DNA of 64,000 bases from Lineus longissimus (taxonomy: Eukaryota > Nemertea > Pilidiophora > Heteronemertea > Lineidae): assembly GCF_910592395.1 (NCBI RefSeq), contig NC_088318.1:14382349-14446348 (forward strand). Reading direction: 5' to 3'. This document shows positions 1 to 13,400 of the stretch, one piece after another. Each line of letters begins with the position of its first letter. The first letter of the stretch is position 1. The translations under genes and the position numbers were made by a program. Below the pieces are notes generated by a model. It saw nothing but the letters and a program-made list of their open reading frames with translations, was not told where the DNA came from and did no database searches.

Positions 1-2405
1 CTAATCTCCTCATAACACCGAATATCTTGTTTTTCTTTGTTATTTTTCCAACTACATGTACAATGACCGGCATTTAATTCTCAAAGCAGCACAGACATAT
101 CAGATCAGACGCCGGCCTCGTGGTGCCTTTCAGACTGTTCCCGAGCCTTGTGTCTTGTAACCCCGTGAATATCCTAACTAAAAACTTGAAATGGCGGTGC
201 CAAGGAGCCTGGAAACATAATCCTAATCCCCCTTGGTTTACTGCGTCAGATATTTATGGAATTTTCATTTATGTGACTATCGTCTGCCCCGTGATATTGC
301 CAGACGACACGATGGCAAACGGAGTTCGTTTCATGCTGACCTATACTTCAGTACATTTAGGTGTACAAACACATATCAATGCACAGGGATATATGATGAA
401 ACAAATTGTATTGTTTATTCCACTTTAATTTTGGAATAATTCTCAGTGCACTGTATACAGGAAATGTACACAATTTACATGCAGTTTGCCTGAAACAAAA
501 AGCAGGTCCTGGAGCCAGGATAAAGACAAACACGCCGCAGTCAAATATTATCCAGGTTTACATTTTCAACTTCAAAGAAGACCCAAAGACGCTATTAAAG
601 TCATTTCTGAACCTCCCCTACAGTATCGAGACATATGTCCCCGTCTTCTCTCCATAGCGTGCCGGGGAGGTATCTCACGACATGAAACCCACAATTAGGG
701 TCCGTGCCATATGGTAGGGACTTTGTCGCACCCGGTAACGAGCGTCCACAGACAATTATCCGCTCGTTATAGAGTCCTTTGCGGAATCATTTCTGAAGTT
801 TTTGATTAGTAGTTATGAATCTGATAACATCTGACTGTCAGGATCAGATACAACGATATCAAAAGAGGCTGAGAAAAACCGTACGCACGCTATCCCGGGT
901 TTTTATGGCATTTTTCACCTTCTTCACGCATCGTGGGCACCAGCAGGTAGGAGGTAGCATTGAATTAAATACTTGTTGGATGTCCTGCACATGGTTTGTC
1001 AATTCGGAATTTCTGTTATCTATATCAAGCAATGGTCAGTTCTGCCGAGCCAAATAGCTTGGAACCTTCTGTAAAGGGCCGCTGTGTAAAATAATGTATT
1101 GGGAAGCATTATGTTACCATGAAAAAGATATACCGCTTTAGATCTGTCGGTTTGCTCTAGAATCATCGAAACTGTAACCCAAAATAGAACTCACTTTTGC
1201 GTTGGCTTCTGAGAAAATTAACAATCCGTTCCTTCATTTTGCCTTCCGCATGATCCCAATATCATAAGAATGCAAATTTAAATTACCGTGATGAGATTTT
1301 ATCAAATTTAGCAACAGATTTCTACAGAATTATCCTAATTATAGGTGCCGTGCATCTTCAACAAGATCGCTTTCAAAGAACGTTTCATATTTTGAGTGTC
1401 AGCAATTTTTATCGACTGAGCCATGCCTAATTTGCCATGGAGCTCCAAATTACTTTGGAATCATCAAAGACCTGGAGTTTCTACTTTCGAATCTGACATT
1501 CCCTGTCAGATGTCGGTGTTGTAGGGGACACTGTGCACAAGCTACCGTGCAATGCACTCCGGAAGAAAAGTCTTAATTTCACGTGCCCGTGCTAGGAAAT
1601 GTATAGGATAACTTGATTTTCACCCAGCATGAGGCGACCTCGCCTTGCTTATCCCATCGATCGAGACACATGCCCCAGCATCTCATTGTATCGCAATGAT
1701 TTAACACCCTGACCATGTAAACACAATTAGCAATGCCGCCAATATCTTCAATACGTTTATCAGTATTGCTAACATGATAACTTTCACTTTTCATCAAATA
1801 TTCACGCGGGTCGATCATAAATAAGGCATCGTTATCCCCTTGTTGATTAATTGGAAGGAGATATTATTGAATATTAGATTATTAAGGAGAAACATTGTAG
1901 ATTGTGCGACTAATTACTCGGACGTGTCATGCGATTTGTGTTGTGTGTATTGGTCGTGTCGGACAATCTAAGGACATAAAAATGGAGCTGACGGTAGACT
2001 GGTTCCCGAACCACAAGCTGTTAGTAGGATTGCAGAACCGCCATACCAGTAGGCTCGGAAACCAGCCTGGGCAGACGATAGATGAGGTGTTGATTATTCG
2101 ATTACGACCAAAGTCCCGAGTCATGACGGAGACTAATCGACCTTAAGATAGACGCAAATTTCATCAAATACGCTTTGACACCAGTTCAATAAATATCCAA
2201 CCAGGGGAAACCCAATCTCGCACAATCTCGCATCAGCGAAATTTGTTGTACTGATATCTTTCTGATTTCAACTCGAAAATGATAGAGGCCATGTGGTTCT
2301 TTTAAGTAATGCCAGCCATTATTCAAAATACTCTCGCGATCTCGTCAAGACGAGATGAGATTTCAAAGGTCGTCTACATGAGTCATTTAGAATAGGATTA
2401 AATTT
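1..2405. other. Upstream flank, no gene seen
   Basis: I see no coding exon or RNA gene here. The open frames are short (about 100 codons or fewer), overlap on both strands and match no family I recognise. The only structure noted is a perfect 8-bp inverted repeat, ATCTCGTC-AA-GACGAGAT, at 2339-2356, and a 10-bp near-repeat at about 2212-2231. Both are small enough to be chance. Confidence 0.5.
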
Positions 2406-2590
2406 GTACCCGTAACTGGTGAGATAGATAACGTTTACCAAGAATTAAACCAAAATAGCTGCTGTTTAATTCGGATGATTTGTCAAAGTTGACACGACCG
2501 TGAGTGTTAACTAGAAAATGATGAAAGTTGCAAGTGTAACTGGCGAAATAGATAAAGCGTTTACATATCAAACCAACCAAAATGGCCGCC
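2406..2590. repeat. Diverged direct duplication, about 123 bp period
   Basis: The stretch 2406-2462 is similar to 2531-2590. Both contain a version of GTAACTGG..GA.ATAGATA, then CGTTTAC, then ACCAAAAT. Identity is about 70 percent by eye, with small gaps. This looks like an old local tandem duplication of noncoding DNA. No protein frame is preserved across the two copies. It could instead be two fragments of a dispersed repeat. Confidence 0.5.
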
Positions 2591-5500
2591 ATGATTTCCA
2601 ACTCTCATTTGTCATTCTCAGTTTCCAATTTTGTTTTGGTTCGCTTCGGTGGCGTTTTGCTCAGGGAGGGTATGAAGACGAAGTGGGCTCTCATCGGTTG
2701 AGAAGTTGCTAATATCGAACAAGACGCGACGGAATACAGTGACCTTGCTCTTCATCTCGTGATTAATGGCCAAGACTGACAAAGTTTGACCGTCTGGAAA
2801 ACCTGAGATGAACGATCGGTAATCGCTTGTAAATTGTCATTTTGTTTCGGAACAGATCATTGGATAATCGAACTTGGACCGGGATGAACTGCAAGAGGTG
2901 CGTATGTCGCCCGTGACTGACGTTATTCTCACTTTTCATAATCGCACCAATTACCTTACCCAGTCATATGGCGGATACACGTAGGTACGGATCGCGTCAG
3001 GACAACACATCGTTAGAGTTGTCACCGCGTCATAAGGAAAACTTTGGTTTGACACGCCCGAAACGATAGAAATTTTCATTAATTCGATGAGACATTTCAC
3101 TCCATAAAGACGTCCTTTGTTTGTGAAATTTTAAAACGTTGCGTTCCCCATGCACATCACCTCTTTAGTCTTCAAGAAATATCAAAACTTATTGCTAAGT
3201 TAACTGATAAGTGTCGCAATTGACCCTCAGGCAAAGGGTGGAATTTGGTCCCTTGTCCGGGGTGTCAACCAGACGATATCGGTTCCTACCATGTTATTAT
3301 TCACTTATGATAAGTGGTAGGCGCTTAGGAGGACACAAAGCAATCCGGAGCTGGTGGTAATAAAACCATATTTATAGCCCAATTGATTTTTATAGAATTG
3401 GAAGTTAACATTCCACGCTACAAATAGCTCGAAGCCCAGATTCTTGTCACTAGGGGTTATTAAAATATTTTCATCGGGAGGCGACACTGATGGGAAGTCA
3501 TAGAATTTGATAAGGAAATGAGGAGTGCCCTTTTATATCATATTCAAACTGCTGTATTAACCGAATACCCAGCTCACGTGTAAAAGTGTGAATATTGTAG
3601 ACCAGTTCAAGATGAACATCACTTTTGAACTGCCCTCTCTGTAATAAAAATATATGATGAACAAACTATCATTTTGTTTTCATTTCATTCAGAATCTGAG
3701 TCACTTTTTTAACGCCATACTGGTCTCCTATGTTCTTGTTGAGAATGAGTTCCTAAAAATAGACCTCAAACACCAGGCCTTTGTTTTTACCTCACACTGT
3801 GAGGATGAGCCACTGGAAGAAGGATGCTATATTGTCTAATATAAGACCATCAACAAGAGGATATTTTCTATAATTTTCCCACAATTTATGAAATCCAAAA
3901 TATGCTTTCGCCTGACAGGATGCGCTTGTGCTTCGCTTCGATCCAAGGTACGGCGTATCACATCTCCCTCCCGTCGGTCGCACCCGGGATGAGCTGATTA
4001 AAACGTCCAGCAGAATTGACATTCCACGTTGACACTAACCCAGAATCTCACACCAAGGCATTATTTCAAAATGATTGCTCTCTTACTGCGGGCATTCACA
4101 TTGTCTATTAGTTATTATTTATAGCCCATGGTGTCCGTTCAGACTCCGCAACGCCCCTTACCACGATTGTCCCCTCTCTCTTTGTGGCGTTAATCTCCTA
4201 CATGGCTCCGACAATGGCCGGCGCACTTTGTGCAAATCACACCTAACAAATAAGTCATAACAAATTCAATTCTCATTGTCATTGGGATTCAGAGGCAAAA
4301 ACCATCGCTGATGGCGCTGGGCGATTTCTAAGAGGAGGATATTAACCGATGCAGATGCGAGGAGAGCTGCTGATGGATGGCCAATAAACGCGTTAGCAGA
4401 ATCTGCGAATATGAATGGCGGACAGATAAAGGGTTTTGTAAGCCCTGTATTAACTCTAATCCATATAAATGGCATCGAAAGCCTCTAAATTTAATTCTGT
4501 TGAATTTTGTTATTGAAAACTTGCGTTTGACACTGATTAATACACAGGGCCCGGTATTAAACGGGTGAGATGATCTAACGAACCGTGAAGAGTTTTCATT
4601 AAAAGCTCGTATAATGAAGTTAGCTGCGCGGTTCTTGACGTATAGATACATGTTACGCTAGTCAACCAGTCATTTCGGTTAGATTCATTACACGTGAGCA
4701 AGTCCACAACATTACTCACGAATAATGTGGACAAGTGAAAGATTATAGTACACGTCCTGCTACCATGTTAGCTGCAAGGTGGTGCTCAGCTGATAATGCG
4801 AATCGGAGTCTGGGGTGGATGCCATAGCTCTGGATGCTCCAGCACCATCTATCGGGGGTGATTTGCACCCACTTTAGTCCTAGATATGAAACAATGTAAT
4901 GATAGTCATCCGAGGTGATGTTGACTGGACCCCGAAAAAATAGAAGATAAAACTTCGGACCGACGGATTTTTCGTATGATTTTGGACGAGTTACCGCCCT
5001 GGATGAAGGACTGATCGGAATCATCTTATTCCTATAACAGCACGAAACAAATCCCCAAATTCCATGCATACAATTAAGCAAATGCCTGCAAAGTGGTCCT
5101 CCTGTATAAGGACTACTTGTCAATCGTAAAAAATCCTCGATATTACCCGCATTACAGTTCCGAGATCCCTTGTCACATGTTTATGTGCGGTGCTATGCTA
5201 AATCAATGCCTCAGCACGTTTTATAAAACCGGTCAGATTTGTATTTCAGGGCAATAAAATGAAAATGCGCCCCATGATGTCGCTGAGCTGTCGAGATATG
5301 CCACTGAAAGGCACGGACACGGCATAATAATCCACCAAGGGGGTTAGGAGGCTGTTTTACGGCCCAGGAGCGTGTTTGTGCTAGAGTCGTGTGAGGATAC
5401 GGTGAACCCGTGTTGACGAGATAGTCCGAGGGATTTACACATCCTGATTGCCAACCGACATTATCCTAACCCAAACTCGTTAATTTAATTAGTATAGAGC

Positions 5501-6329
5501 TAGTGAACGCAAATGTTATACGGTTAATAACGCTAAAAGGCTCCGGATATCTCCGCGACCCTTCACTGATGAGACCACTTCTTTCGGGTCGTTATGTTGT
5601 CAGTGTAATGAATTGCTCGGTCACGAGTTGACAAGCGACCAGATTGATACAAGGCGAAGGCTATGATCTGTTGGTCTCATCTGATGGACATCATGGCGTT
5701 GACGTTCTCTGGTGATACCAGGACTGCCCTTGGGAGAATCAACTGTCATACAGATGTCTAGCTCAGGTTAATCTCTATCAAACCGCTAGTCCGATCGGTG
5801 TCTACATCTTTCTTCGGCAGGATAACGGGTGGGTGCTGGTGTGGGTAGAGCTTTCTTTCTATCGGGAGGCCGTCGTGGGTTGTCGACTTCAAGCTGGCAC
5901 TCCTGTCCCTGTTTAAAATGACTAAAATATTCTCAACTGCACCTGAAAAACGCCGAAGAAAGAAGAGAGAGTCAATATTATAAAGGGTGGTGAAAACACA
6001 TGAACACGCAGCCTACATCTATGAATGAAATAAGACGTTTGTGGTCCATTCGTTGATATCGGTAGCCCTTTCCAGTTTTAGGTGAGGGGGAAACCGGCAT
6101 CGGCCGGACCGAACTAACTGGGATGGCGAACAGCGCATTCGTGATCAACGATTATACATCTACTTATACAGCTCCCTGTCAATCTAATGAAGTATACATC
6201 TTTCCTCTTATTTGAGGTTACCATTTAAAAAAATGACAATTTAAGACAATTTCTAAAGCATCAAATCGTCTTTGTAATTTGAACACTGCAGAACCATATC
6301 AAAATTAATCTAAAATTTAGTGAGTCAAC
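2591..6329. other. Upstream flank, no gene seen
   Basis: No exon or RNA gene is recognised. A small imperfect hairpin lies at 4702-4732, with arms GTCCACAACATTA and TAATGTGGAC around an 8-nt loop and a 3-nt bulge in one arm. A CACGTG E-box is just upstream at about 4691. Open frames on the minus strand at 4328-4651 and 4743-5123 are about 107 and 126 codons, with no recognisable domain and no splice-site support. Confidence 0.45.
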
Positions 6330-6610
6330 AAGAAGGCAATAACCATCATGATATTGATTGCACGGTGAAATTCCTAATTGTCGTTTTCATTTGGTTGAAT
6401 TAATTAGCTCATTAATTACTATTAATTGGCAAGCATTGTGACGGAAGATAAACAGGCGAGGTATCAAATGGATGGGTCGGATATACAAACTTACAAACGA
6501 CTGTGCTGTCGCCTGGTGAAATAACAATGAATTTGGAGCCAAATGTAAACACACTAAAACTACTCATTAGCGTAATAATGGCGGGTGATTAGCATATTAA
6601 TGGCAGGGCA
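6330..6610. promoter_or_regulatory. TAAT-rich candidate enhancer
   Basis: TAAT/ATTA cores are packed at 6398-6428 (TTAATTAG, ATTAATTACT, ATTAATTGG). A POU-type site, ATTAGCATATTAAT, lies at 6588-6601 and fits the known GCAT-(N0-3)-TAAT pattern. The stretch also holds ATTGATTG and CCTAATTG cores. This composition resembles conserved noncoding elements around developmental homeobox genes, and the nearest gene is the Irx gene 17 kb downstream. The enhancer role is inference. AT-rich DNA makes such cores by chance, and conservation could not be tested. Confidence 0.3.
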
Positions 6611-9122
6611 AACATACAGACAAAAGAAGCGACAACTGACTCCATCTGATGACAAAAATCCTTTTGCAACTACGGCAGGCGTTTGGCAACGAAAACATCA
6701 CTTGCATTTTCGACTTTTGCAAGCTATGGACAAAGGAGGAACAAATCACGGACAATGACTTCCGTTGCTATATATATATATATGATACGTTTTATACAAT
6801 TTTACAGCCCACTAATGAGGGAGAACATTTAAAGGCGTTCAACCTTCCAAAATCTTAGTTTTGATAAAGTGAGATACTCTATTTTGCACGAAATGCCAAT
6901 TCTCAATAGTTTGCCTTGACGGGAATGAATCCGGATAAAAACTGGACAATGATGGGAAAGGTTGCAAAATTCCGTAAAGGTTCTGGTCCCCGCCGGGTCC
7001 TTCAATGATGCGGAAAGCGAGTAAATGTTTTCAAATCATAAAAACCGTTTCCTGTCGCGTGTCAGACCTTGGAGGTCTACTTTCGGACAAACACAATAAA
7101 CAGCCATTACACTCGCACTTTTTAGCGACTCATCTGTCTCTGATGATTTTTGTGGTTGTTTTTTCTTCGGTTTTTTCTCCAGCCTTATCTTTCGGCATTG
7201 TTACAGGTGAAGACAGATTGGACAAGCGTCAAACGTATCGCTTACTGTAATTTACCGTGCCAGTTATAGTTTCTATAAACTATGCTAACCAGAAAGTACC
7301 AATGATTTGGAGAAAAGACAAACTTTCTGAGACACACTTTATATAGGGTACATATTGTTGGGAGACACTTCAAGGACGCCAAATGGCTTATATAGATCAT
7401 ACGAAAACTAGGAAACGCGGCGGTTCAAGACCTCACTACGGGATTATCAAAACAGCCAATTATTGTTTTAGACTTTTCGTCTCAGCCCTTGAAAAAATAA
7501 AACATGATATTTTCGAGGAAGTGTCTTGTACATTATTCATGTAGACGGTTTAATAGAGAGAGTAAATAAAAAGCTCCATGCATGTTGGTGTGTCGGCGAC
7601 TTTTCTTCAGTAATCCATGCATCGGAATCTATATTACTAACCGAGGGGCAATCTTGCCTCTCGTAATAAACTGAGATGGTAATTGAAATGTAACATACAT
7701 GTATTATCACTATCTCAATGGGTCCCTTCTCCAAATGAAAACTACAGTTAATACCACCGTCAATCCGCCAATTCCGGGCCCAAAATTCCATTTAAAACAT
7801 ATTTTGTGATGAAAATTGTCAGAATGACCAAAATTGTATGGATGTAAATCACAGGAAGAATTGAGCACTGGAGATGGCATAATATCTCGTTTGCAATAAA
7901 ATATAGTTTAAAGGGTCATTGTAAGTTGAGCGGCGACAACCGTTTGACACTTTCGAAATAGGACAAAATTAAAATGTTAGTCTGAATTTGATAGGATTAT
8001 CTACCAGTAGGATCAAGAGAGGGTCGACCGGCGTCCTACAGACGACATTCGTGTGAAATATACGACAGACGGTTCGTCTTTAGTAAGATCAACAAAACTA
8101 GACCGGTTCGGCAAACATCGTTACAAAGGCCCGAGGCGCAGGCTTCATTGAGTTCAGCACAGCGCAGTCTTGAAGATTACAGTAACATTACTTTGTATGT
8201 ATACATAATACCCAGAAACAAGTATCTCTATTGTGAACAAACAACGGTCAGGTAAAAATCATATCTTTGGGGTTTTTATTATGACATGTGGATGGTTAAT
8301 CCTAGAAATCAGCCGACAAGTGTGTGAAAGTGACACAGAAAGGGTTCTCGGGAGCGAGATTCGCGCGATCCTCGGATCGGACGAGAAAAGCATGAGAAAA
8401 AAAATCGGCGGTGTCAACATCAATGTCTCATGTATATCATCCAATAATATTGTGTTTGATATAGACTCGTACCCAGTGTACTCGACTATGCATTTCTTAT
8501 TTTTTAGCATTGCTCAGAAACTCTTGGCTGTGAGGTAAAATTCAACAAAATATCCAACGGACAATCTGTATATCAATACATTTCAAATTCAAGTTGGATG
8601 AAGAGATGTATGTATATTTTTTATCAGAATGTTCATCACATTGAAAGCCAATTTGACTTGAACTAGTCTCTTCTATCAATACAAAGTTAGTGTAAACAAT
8701 GATTGACTGAATGAGGTGATATCAACTGGACACATGCAAGTCGTCGTGGACTAGGCAATTTGTGTTAGTCATCTGACGTTAGCTTTTAAATCGATCCTGG
8801 AATCAAAAGCACAACAAGGCACTCTGTGAGTATTGATCTTATCATACTTTGATTATAGACACTTGTCTTGTGATGATGTCAACTGATGAGTCAACGAGAA
8901 CATAATGTGTACGAGGGGAGGGGCGGTTCTTGCTTTGTCTCTTAAGTCATAGCATGTTCCCTAATTCGTAGATCTCGCGAGAGTATAACGAAGATCACAT
9001 GCTTTTTCATCAGTTTATCAACGCATGCGACAAAGGTTACATGTAGATTTGATGGTGATATGTAGCACGGTCAATGTTCTTACTAAATGTTTGCACCAAT
9101 CGTTCCAATATCATAACCCGCC
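6611..9122. other. Upstream flank, no gene seen
   Basis: No coding exon is recognised. A short (TA)n microsatellite sits at 6769-6783. A 101-codon open frame at 8233-8538 is matched by an 83-codon frame on the other strand (8259-8510), which argues against real coding sequence. Nothing else stands out. Confidence 0.45.
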
Positions 9123-9143
9123 CATGTACATGTACATGTACAT
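9123..9143. repeat. (ACATGT)n palindromic microsatellite
   Basis: About 3.5 uninterrupted copies of the 6-mer CATGTA. The unit is self-complementary, so the tract reads the same on both strands. The same motif recurs at 33703-33718 and 37283-37309, and in shorter form at many other places in the window. Confidence 0.85.
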
Positions 9144-10376
9144 AAATGTGTAAGTGTAGCCTACATACATGTGCTGTCGAACGTACTGTTACCTCTGTAT
9201 TAGACTTGATTCGCTGTACTTGACCTGCCTGAAAATATTGTACCAAAATTGACAGAACAGAAATCCCATGTGGATACGATGTTAAGCCATATGCAATTAT
9301 ACCTACCCCACAACCATCCCGGCCTCTAACAGTAGTTTTAAAGCTGAACATAATATCATACTAAACCTAATACAAGGGTACTGTTTTTGCTCGCAGATAT
9401 GCTATTGCGTGTACAGAACATATTGTCGAACAAACTACACTCAAGTCGTAGATAGAATCATGTATTAGTTACAAATTGTAACGCCTGATCATCAGTTGTA
9501 AAACAACAAGTGACAAGGCAGCGGCACGCAAAACCGAGAGGTGATGTTCTTACAGGCTAACATATCAACTTACTACTTGCGTATAAAAATGTACTTTTCT
9601 ACATGTGCACTGCATGTCCAATTGTTTGCATCATTGTTTCTATACCTAGCTTCATACCATTGAATGTTCTTGTGACGGGACCTAGTCCCCTAATAGACAT
9701 AAGCCAACAGATGGAATGCACTTTACACCATTCCCCAGGAGACATAGATGATTGCAGCAAATTTGGACTACATGTACTGTCTCCACAAATGGAAGTTTCG
9801 TAATGCAATGCGTACATTCAAGCATTATTGCCTGGTATCTGGCGACGAGACTGACAGAAGGCTACGTGACGTAACGGCCAATACCTGTTTTGAACAATCC
9901 GGGTACGTGCGTTTAAAAAATAACTGTCAATTTCTCCGGTTTTGGCTACTGGCTGTTTAAAAAAAACACTTCAAAGGGTGGTGAATGTTGGGGCTTGTTC
10001 CGATTCGACATCAGACAACGTTTTATCTTGATGAAGCCATACATAGCAAAGGAAGATAGATGGATCTGTCTAGCCCGTCAACGCTACATGTTTTGGTGGC
10101 ATCCCAGGTGTGTAAGTCCAGAATGATGTACGGAATGAAATAGTTTCACCTGTCTTGAAGGAACTCATTCATCTTAATCATGGTTTTCTTTTTTCCATAT
10201 CACATCGTTAAGGTATAAGTGGCATCACTGCGGTGCCACTGTGATCGGACGGCCTCATTCCTTTTTCTTGTCTTTATATCGTATCTACACCCCCACCATC
10301 ACTTGTTCACAAATACATGTCTGGAGTTGACCAGACAGGGCCTCAATACCATATTGTACTTCAAAACATCACTGTT
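9144..10376. other. Noncoding flank, nothing seen
   Basis: No exon, RNA gene or clear repeat was recognised in this stretch. Open frames are 72 codons or fewer, and those at 9599-9817 and 9603-9803 mirror one another on opposite strands. Confidence 0.45.
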
Positions 10377-10476
10377 TTCACCTATACATTCACCCATACA
10401 TTCACCCATACATTCACCCATACATTCACCCATACATTCACCCATACATTCACCCATACATTCACCCATACATTCA
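10377..10476. repeat. 12-bp minisatellite, 8.3 copies
   Basis: The first unit is TTCACCTATACA at 10377-10388. Seven perfect copies of TTCACCCATACA follow at 10389-10472, with a partial TTCA at the end. Because the period is a multiple of three, the array stays open in several frames and produces artificial repeats such as F-T-H-T on + and V-N-V-W on -. Near-perfect identity points to recent expansion. I do not consider it coding. Confidence 0.95.
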
Positions 10477-13400
10477 ATATCGAATTGCACAATTTCGTCC
10501 AATGGAAACCTAGGCCTTTCGAGTTGATTTCCCAATCTCGAAATTTTGCGCACGTCAACGCAATTGGTATTTTAGAATCGTAATGTAGAGAATGGAAGAA
10601 TATATACTCGGTGACCCGTGTGGCTTTCGCCTTGGTATATATGAAGTCACCTGTCCCTTTTCTTATCACCCAAATGTCAGTATGCCGGGACGCATCTGAC
10701 AACTTGACACTATCACCAAGAGTTTCTATGTTTGCGGACTCAATTCTGACAGGTCCGATTAGATTTGCAGGACTTGGGCCAACAGCCTCCAGAATAGGAC
10801 ATGCTTCAGTGATATTATCAACCCCTTGGACCGCACTGATAGGGGACAGAACCCGCTAGAATTTTATCAGCTTCCGGGGTCGAGTTTGGCAGTTTCGAGT
10901 GCTTCTATCGAGGTGTATGGCAGCTTAGTTGATTAGTGTCGAACCTTGTCCAATTATGATGGACTAATCATAGTCGAGTCTGAACACAATGTTAACGATG
11001 GTTTAAGTGCTTCGGTATCTGCATGTACACACCCCGATATACCTATTGACCTAGGGAGGTTCATTGAGGACGTCTGGGGTTGAGAGAGACTGAAAAAGAA
11101 CTACTAGACTGTAGAAAATGAACTCGCCATCTTATTCGCAAAAATCTAGATTCGTTGGAACACTTCGGATGTTGATCGAACATAAAAAGGAAAATTACTG
11201 TCAGAATCTAAATAATGTGCTGATTTTGTGTACATGAACGCTAAAAAGAAGCTCATTTGTATCCATGGACATGATATTGCCAAATTATCAACGCTTGTTT
11301 TAGAAGTATTATGATGTACGCCTCACGTAACAAATACGCAACAAACATGTGATAAACCGGTGGTGAAACATGGACTGTTGTTTCAGAGTTGCAAGCGAAT
11401 GTCATGCCTACAAGATGCACCTGAAGTAGAGAGCTGATTATAAAAGCATCAACAGACAGGTGTATGCTTAGCCCAACAGACTTGAGTACATCGTTCAGTG
11501 CATTAGGTACAGGCAACGTGTGTAACCTTCTCCAAGTTGTGCTGAAGTCGATATTGAAGTTGTTTCAATTAGGTTGGGCTGAAATGTATGTTCAGTGATG
11601 TAGATACCATGTGCATTGCTTCGTCACGTTAGAATGACGTGAGGTAAATATATTGCCTTCTAAACACACCTTGGAAAGACAGGTAGATCAAGAGTAGTTA
11701 ACACGAACATTAGCTCGACCATTCTCAAGACTATCCAGTTACACCTTCTTGTGTTTTTCACCTTACCATTTTGACGCGGAATGTTCCCCACGTGCGGGGC
11801 GCGCGCGCCTCTAATAGCCGGTGAAATGGACATGAGAAGTCATGGGAACCAGATGCGGACGTCATTGAAAATACTCTCGAACGAATGGTGATAATTACGC
11901 GCTGACCGCTGCAGTCAGGGGGTATTATCTCCCCGATTGATTGCCTAAACCCCTGATTGGTTTTGACAACAATTCTTGCGCAGGGGAGGCAGAGGCGGTC
12001 GGACCCACCCAAGAGAATCGCAATAGGACTCTATGAAATTAGCGCAAACGTCATTTCCGTACCATCTCGGCAAGGGCCATATCATCAGCACGTTTTCTAC
12101 CACACTTGTGTGCTCTTTATCCTCAAAGTTAAGCTGAAAATTCGTACCAAGTTCATGTCATATTGCCTAAACTGAAACAGCAATGCCTCATCTGAAGAAA
12201 TTGTACATCAAATTAGATTAAGCTATGCTGACATTGTCCAACTAAATTGAAACTTCTCCATCTATCTCATGACCAGTGGTGATTAAGGGAATCAATTAGT
12301 GTCAGATTTGGCCAGATTAGCTTCTCACCTTCTTCTTCTGAGGAATGAAAAAGGTTTGAGTTAGAGTGAAAATAGAGATGCACCACCCAGGTGAATTAGC
12401 CCAATTAACTTCAAGTGTTGAAATTCAAATTGTTTTCTGACACGTTTTGTAATTCTAGCTTGTCCTTTTACAAGCGTGTTGATTGACTTACAATTCATTT
12501 TGTGTGGCCGTCACAGTTTAGAAAGAATTGTGCTTCATCCTCAATGTCCTAAGGAGATTTTTAATCTGGGAAATATGTGTTATTATCTGTTTCAAGTCGC
12601 AGAGTTGCAATATAGTTGCTGCTGAAAGTTATTCCAGTTAAGATTTGCTATTGTTTGAACAGAGAACGATAACTGTTAATCCGACACAAATGACAATTTA
12701 ATTGAGCTCAAACTCCCTCATCGTGTTCGAAATTTTCACCAGATTAGGAATTACGCCAGAACTTTGCCAATATTCGCAGTCCCCATTTTATTTGCATTAC
12801 CAGCGTGAATGGCTGCAGCGTTTTGTTACATCTTGGGCACTCTCTGTACGTTTGTTACCGCTGGTGCTTGATATCAAATTAACAAGCTACATTCATGTTC
12901 TCCACGATAACCGGTGACCTCCGAACCTCACTCCCCAGAAGTCGCATTTACTTTTCATTTCTCGTGAGAATTTGCCATTTGTTACCACTTGTACTGTTGC
13001 AATATTTGTTACCGTTGGTTTGCAATAAAAGACCATGTTTTGGCTTGTTCTATCTCGTTTCGCTGATGTCTGGGCTAGGGTATTTATCAAGACTTGTGTA
13101 ACTCTGCCTGGGCTAACCAGCTAATGTGTGCATAGCCTTAACAAACTCCGCCGGACTCGGTCTATTACAAATGGAAGTGTAGAACACGAGTGCAGAAGTA
13201 AAAAGTCACATGAACATTGCTCATGCGCGTTTGACGATGGTGTCGTCTGCTTGGGAGAAGTCGTTTCGCGGTGTTGCGACACTTTCTCGTCAATAGATCA
13301 AGTTTCTATCGAGTCTCTGTTCTATTTGTCATGTCTCAATCCCGTGCTCTGATATTTGCATTTTGAGAAAATTGGGCTCTAAAATGTCGGCGTAACATCA

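Noticed and set aside
10299-10702. Repeat proteins with F-T-H-T, I-H-S-P or V-N-V-W motifs
   Set aside because: These are translations of the 12-bp minisatellite in different frames and strands.
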